Shown here: one piece after another, positions 5,043 through 7,816 of the stretch
How the letters are laid out: each line of letters opens with the position of its first letter
How positions within the stretch are numbered: position 1 is the first letter of the stretch
Source: DASPKO01 sp035628055
GTDB lineage: Bacteria; Planctomycetota; Phycisphaerae; Phycisphaerales; UBA1924
Direction of reading: 5' to 3'
Assembly (NCBI GenBank): GCA_035628055.1
Contig: DASPKO010000100.1
Span: 1-7,816 of the forward strand
DNA: 7,816 bases
Notes under the pieces: generated by a model
The model's database searches: none
Seen by the model: the letters and a program-made list of their open reading frames with translations, nothing else
Told to the model about the DNA's origin: nothing
Program-made: the position numbers and the translations under genes

Positions 5043-6125
5043 TTAACCCGAGCGCCCCAGCACGGTGAAGCGAGCCGGCACGTGCGGGATCAGGATGACA
5101 ATCGCGCGGAGTGTCCGCTCTTCCGGCGCGCCCGCGGTGTCTCCACGGCGCTCGGTCCGCGCCAGCAGCATCGCCTCGCCCAGCGACGGGATCGCAGGCG
5201 ATGGCGGGCCCGGCGGACGGGCCGGCCCGGGCGCGGGGGCCGGCGCGGCCGGAAGGGCGGGAGGGGGGTTCGGGGCGCCCGTGCCGGACCCCGTGCGTGC
5301 CACCTCACCGGGCGCTGGTGGCGGCACCGCCTCACCGACGGGGGGCGTGGCCTCGGCGCTCACGCCGGATGGCGCCTCCCAGCGGACATCGGGGTCCTCC
5401 GGAACCAGCACCACGGCGTAGGGCCCATTCTCCCCCCGTGCGAACCTCAGGGCTGCGCGCAGCCGCGCAAAGACCAGCCCCTGCGCCTCAGTCGGGCGCT
5501 TCTCCGGGGTGAGCAGCAGCGGATCGGCCCGGGCCGCCACGTGGGCCGCCTCCTGATGCTGCGGCACGAGCTCGACCCGGAGTGCCGCCTCCCCCGAGTC
5601 GTTCTCCGGTGGGACCGGCACCACCCACGACCGCACCAGCAGCCTCAGCCGGCCCGCGGGAAGCTCCAGGTGCCCGTCGTGCATGGTGATCGTGCGCGGC
5701 CCCGTTCCCGGCCCGGTGACCGCGTCGACCCAGCGCGGGGCGAGCCCCACCCATTGCCGGTTCGTGGCCCCGACGACCCGGAGCCTGGCCCGCAAGCCCG
5801 CGATCTCGTCGAGCGGCACCGCGACCATTCGCAGGCCGTTGGCCCGCCACAGTTCCATGGTTTCGGCATCGCCGGGGACGGGGTTCGTCTCGTAGCGCGC
5901 CAGCACCGCGCCGAGCCGCGACGTCGGCATGTCGGTCACCAGCCACCGCAGCTCCACCCCCGCGTCGCCCCCGTAGGTGACCGGGGACTCTTCGGAGGCG
6001 GCCCGGGCCGACTCGGCCAGCGCGTCGCGTTGGGCCAGACCCTTGGGCCGATTACCCCCGCAACCGGCTGCGCCGGCACCCACGCCGGCCAGCACCAGTC
6101 CGAGCATGGCCGGGGTGAGCCGCAT
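5043..6125 (-). CDS. Lipoprotein of unknown function with Pro-rich linker
   Basis: A 360-residue predicted lipoprotein that I do not recognise. Residues 1-22 form a lipoprotein signal: MRLTP, a hydrophobic stretch, then the lipobox Ala-Ala-Gly-Cys with Cys22 as the lipidated residue. Residues 50-250 look globular with beta-strand character (VELRWLVTD, LRMVAVPLDE, ARLRVVG, RLRLLVRSWVVPV, ALRVELVPQH, PYAVVLVPEDPDVRWE). Residues 257-314 are a Pro/Ala/Gly-rich linker, as found in proteins crossing the periplasm or cell wall. A short C-terminal module follows, ending TLRAIVILIPHVPARFTVL. ATG at 6125 is chosen because the lipobox sits at the right distance; ATG at 6212 would add 29 residues before the signal. 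There is no good Shine-Dalgarno sequence. It is first in a likely two-gene unit with the UPF0104 gene, so a role at the envelope is plausible. Confidence 0.78.
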   Translation of the reverse strand: MRLTPAMLGLVLAGVGAGAAGCGGNRPKGLAQRDALAESARAASEESPVTYGGDAGVELRWLVTDMPTSRLGAVLARYETNPVPGDAETMELWRANGLRMVAVPLDEIAGLRARLRVVGATNRQWVGLAPRWVDAVTGPGTGPRTITMHDGHLELPAGRLRLLVRSWVVPVPPENDSGEAALRVELVPQHQEAAHVAARADPLLLTPEKRPTEAQGLVFARLRAALRFARGENGPYAVVLVPEDPDVRWEAPSGVSAEATPPVGEAVPPPAPGEVARTGSGTGAPNPPPALPAAPAPAPGPARPPGPPSPAIPSLGEAMLLARTERRGDTAGAPEERTLRAIVILIPHVPARFTVLGRSG

Positions 6126-6133
6126 TCCGACGG

Positions 6134-6139
6134 ATAATA
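6134..6139 (-). promoter_or_regulatory. Possible -10 element close to the lipoprotein start
   Basis: On the minus strand TATTAT stands eight bases before the ATG at 6125. As a -10 element it would start transcription within about two bases of the start codon, giving a leaderless mRNA; that would agree with the missing Shine-Dalgarno sequence. No convincing -35 element precedes it. On the plus strand the same bases read GATAAT, also without a -35. Confidence 0.25.
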
Positions 6140-6293
6140 CGGAGCGGCCCGGCCGGCTGATTCCAGTGCCCGATGACGGGCTGGCAAAGCCGCGCACGAT
6201 CAGACCCCGCATCCGCGACGTACAAGCACTCGGGGGGTATCAGAACACGGGACGGGGCCGCCCACGCGCGCGACCCCACCTCGGGAGAACGCC

Positions 6294-7229
6294 ATGAAGA
6301 CCATGCTGACTCTGTTCCGGGCGCGGTCCCGCTCCATCGCGGCGCTTGGCGTGGGCGCGATGGCGCTCTCCCTGGCCCCGGCGGCGGGCGCCGAGCCCCA
6401 GCCCCCGCGCCGCTCGCTGCTCGAGGCGCGGGCCCGCGCTGACGCCCACCAGCGCGCGGCCGAACGGGCCGCCCGCCACGGCCAGTGGCTCAGCGACCGG
6501 CACGTCGCCCCGCCCGCCCCGGCGCTCCAGACCGGTCCGGCCAGCACGATCCGCACCGGGCCGTCGAGCACGTTCCCCACGGGCCCCTCGTACACCGTCC
6601 CGGTCACGCCCACCTACGGACGGACGACCGTCCTGGATTCCGGCATGGTCACGCGGCGCTCGCTCGTGAGCGGCACCAGCGTGACGAGCTTCGGGGGCGT
6701 GACGAGCTTCGGGGGCGGCGTGACCGGCGACTGCGGTCCCTCGCTCGGCGCCAGCACCATCATCGTCCCGCAGAACGCGCGGCTCGGACGCTACACCCCC
6801 GAGCGGTACCCGCTCACGCTCGTCGAGCGGCAAACCGTGCTGGTCGATCGGGGCCCCCTGCTGCTCGCGCCGGGCGTCGTGGTGGGCGGCTCCCGTTCCG
6901 ATCCCTTCTGTGACGACGACGTGCTCTTCTACTCCAGCCGCATCTCCCCTCGCACCGTGTATCCCGGCGCCACCGTCTTCTACCACGACCGCTTCGGCTC
7001 CCGCACCCCGATCCGGACGTACCGCGTCTACCGCGACGACCCCTTCCGCGCCGACCTGCACCGTGGCGCGGTCCTCCGCTATCACGACGCGACCACCACC
7101 ACCCGCGGGCACTCCGACCGCGCCCGCGCCCCGAGCACCCGCCTCGGCGACGGGCTCAGCCCGCGCCGGTCCTTCGATCGCGGCGTGGCCTCGGAGCCGC
7201 GCGTGGTCCGCGACGGCCGCCGGCGCTAG
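6294..7229 (+). CDS. Secreted Arg-rich repeat protein of unknown function
   Basis: A 311-residue protein I do not recognise. A Sec signal peptide spans residues 1-33 (basic MKTMLTLFRARSR, hydrophobic core, cleavage after Ala-Gly-Ala). Mature regions: an Arg/Ala-rich helical stretch (39-64), three 8-residue repeats (80-103), a doubled VTSFGG (130-141), a central part with two cysteines (C147, C206), and a Tyr/Arg/Asp-rich part (211-265) with strand-like segments VLFYSSRI, ATVFYHDRF, TYRVYRDDP and VLRYHDATTT. The tail (270-311) is basic and low in complexity. No enzyme motif is seen; a structural or surface protein is a guess. GGGAG stands 6 nt before the ATG. It is divergent from the lipoprotein gene across a 168-bp gap with no clear promoter, and convergent with the LOG gene. 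Confidence 0.78.
   Translation: MKTMLTLFRARSRSIAALGVGAMALSLAPAAGAEPQPPRRSLLEARARADAHQRAAERAARHGQWLSDRHVAPPAPALQTGPASTIRTGPSSTFPTGPSYTVPVTPTYGRTTVLDSGMVTRRSLVSGTSVTSFGGVTSFGGGVTGDCGPSLGASTIIVPQNARLGRYTPERYPLTLVERQTVLVDRGPLLLAPGVVVGGSRSDPFCDDDVLFYSSRISPRTVYPGATVFYHDRFGSRTPIRTYRVYRDDPFRADLHRGAVLRYHDATTTTRGHSDRARAPSTRLGDGLSPRRSFDRGVASEPRVVRDGRRR
6531..6602 (+). repeat. Three tandem 8-residue repeats in the secreted protein
   Basis: The translation reads TGPASTIR, TGPSSTFP, TGPSYTVP (residues 80-103), followed by a decayed copy VTPTYG. The DNA of the units has diverged while the Thr-Gly-Pro-x-x-Thr pattern is kept, which suggests an old, selected repeat. Confidence 0.75.
6681..6716 (+). repeat. 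Perfect 18-bp tandem duplication
   Basis: GTGACGAGCTTCGGGGGC occurs twice in a row (6681-6698, 6699-6716) and encodes VTSFGG-VTSFGG in frame. Identity at the DNA level points to a recent in-frame duplication or ongoing repeat slippage. Confidence 0.9.
7226..7229. other. Overlapping convergent stop codons (CTAG)
   Basis: The plus-strand gene stops with TAG at 7227-7229 and the minus-strand gene with TAG at 7228-7226. The palindrome CTAG serves both, so there is no room for a terminator between the genes; any terminator lies inside the opposing coding region. Confidence 0.85.
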
Positions 7230-7816
7230 ACCGGGGCCGACGGCTCGCAGGCGTTGATCGCGTCGATGAGACGCCGGACCATCCCGAACCGGCTGCGCGT
7301 GTGCGTGAACGCCAGCCGGGGCAGCGAGAGGTGGTCCGACTCGGCGTCGTAGGGCCCGCGCTGCACGATCCGGGGCGTCGGCCCGTCGGGGCGGATCAGC
7401 AGGGCGAACTCCTCACTCAGCCGGTCCACGTCGCGCTGCGCCAGGGGGCTCTTGATGCGGATCACCAGGTCGTCCGCCACGTAGCGCGAGGAGTGATAGT
7501 TGCGGTAGAAGCGGATGATGTGCGCCGCCGCGTCCGCCGGGTCGCGCGCGATGAAATACAGGTTCACGTCCTCGGGGCTGATGAATCCCCGCGCGAGCAG
7601 GGCCTCGCGCACCCAGCGGTCCCACTGCTCCCAGTAGGTCTGCCCCTCACCCTCGACCAGCACCACCGGAACCATGGACGACTTGCCGGTCTGGATCAGC
7701 GTGAGCGCCTCGTACGCCTCGTCCATGGTCCCGAAGCCGCCCGGGAAGAGCGCGACCGCCTCGGCCTGCGAGAGGAACATGAGCTTGCGCGTGAAGAAGT
7801 AGCGGAAGTGGATCAG
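7226..7816 (-). CDS. LOG-family nucleoside 5'-monophosphate phosphoribohydrolase (cut by right edge)
   Basis: The 5' part is beyond the right edge; 196 C-terminal residues are visible. LOG proteins (Rossmann fold, formerly 'lysine decarboxylase-like') cleave the base from nucleoside 5'-monophosphates, including cytokinin precursors in some lineages. The reading frame enters as LIHFRYFFTRKLMFLSQAEA, holding the conserved Arg-Lys, followed by the signature PGGFGTMDEA (starting at 7744) and LTLIQTGK. Downstream, VVLVEGEGQTYWEQWDRWV matches the usual C-terminal part of the domain. A further segment (FYRNYHSSRYVADDLVIRIK, then a helical tail) is the extension found in the longer members of the family in planctomycetes and actinobacteria. 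An ATG at 7780 is internal, because the motif before it belongs to the family. Substrate is not resolved. Confidence 0.92.
   Translation of the reverse strand: MIHFRYFFTRKLMFLSQAEAVALFPGGFGTMDEAYEALTLIQTGKSSMVPVVLVEGEGQTYWEQWDRWVREALLARGFISPEDVNLYFIARDPADAAAHIIRFYRNYHSSRYVADDLVIRIKSPLAQRDVDRLSEEFALLIRPDGPTPRIVQRGPYDAESDHLSLPRLAFTHTRSRFGMVRRLIDAINACEPSAPV

Noticed and set aside
3830..5068. A 412-codon open frame on the plus strand, antisense to the UPF0104 gene
   Set aside because: The translation is dominated by Arg, Gln, His, Pro and Gly with no recognisable fold; the minus strand encodes clear family motifs.
4968..6137. A 389-codon plus-strand frame antisense to the lipoprotein gene
   Set aside because: Low-complexity Arg/Gly/His translation. 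The minus strand has a lipoprotein signal and normal amino-acid use.
6126..6293. Plus-strand promoter for the secreted protein, using TATCAG at 6238-6243 or GATAAT at 6133-6138
   Set aside because: Neither has a -35-like hexamer at acceptable spacing.
6240..7112. A 290-codon minus-strand frame antisense to the secreted repeat protein
   Set aside because: No signal or domain. The plus strand has a ribosome-binding site and a signal peptide.
1..7816. CRISPR array, IS element, prophage, tRNA or toxin-antitoxin genes
   Set aside because: No regularly spaced repeats, transposase motifs, terminal inverted repeats, cloverleaf sequence or small paired genes were found by reading both strands. Composition looks even throughout.

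Overview
The window looks like ordinary chromosome from a very GC-rich bacterium, most likely a planctomycete of the class Phycisphaerae. The best taxonomic clue is the C-terminus of the secreted protein at 499-1449: a tandem calcium-loop module that opens with Cys-Pro-Ala-Asp and ends in Gly-Gly-Cys. This is the 'GC-type dockerin' arrangement I know from Phycisphaerae. Weak or absent Shine-Dalgarno sequences at several starts, and stand-alone FHA and MshEN-type proteins, fit the same group. Assignment to a genus is not possible from this sequence.

Layout from left to right. (1) 1-316, minus: N-terminal third of an RNA 3'-terminal phosphate cyclase (RtcA), cut by the window edge. (2) 499-1449, plus: secreted beta-propeller-like protein with the GC-type dockerin tail. 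(3) 1505-2512, minus: complete FecCD/BtuC-family ABC transporter permease with no ATPase or binding protein beside it; a perfect 26-bp palindrome lies immediately upstream. (4) 2591-2947, minus: single-domain FHA protein. (5) 3312-3809, plus, divergent from the FHA gene: stand-alone MshEN/T2SSE_N-like protein, closed by a good intrinsic terminator at 3930-3972. (6) 3965-5002, minus: integral membrane protein of the MprF N-terminal/YbhN (UPF0104) family. (7) 5043-6125, minus, directly upstream of (6): lipoprotein of unknown function. The 40-bp gap between (7) and (6) is almost entirely one strong hairpin. (8) 6294-7229, plus: secreted, repeat-containing, arginine-rich protein of unknown function. 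(9) 7226-7816, minus: LOG-family nucleotide hydrolase cut by the right edge; its stop codon overlaps the stop of (8).

I see no phage, IS element, CRISPR array, tRNA, rRNA or toxin-antitoxin pair, and no clear multi-gene system. Two small groupings deserve attention: the divergent FHA/MshEN pair (two apparent signal-receptor domains sharing one intergenic region) and the lipoprotein/UPF0104 pair with its hairpin junction. The more unusual signals are structural: hairpins placed where a ribosome-binding site should be, at two gene starts.
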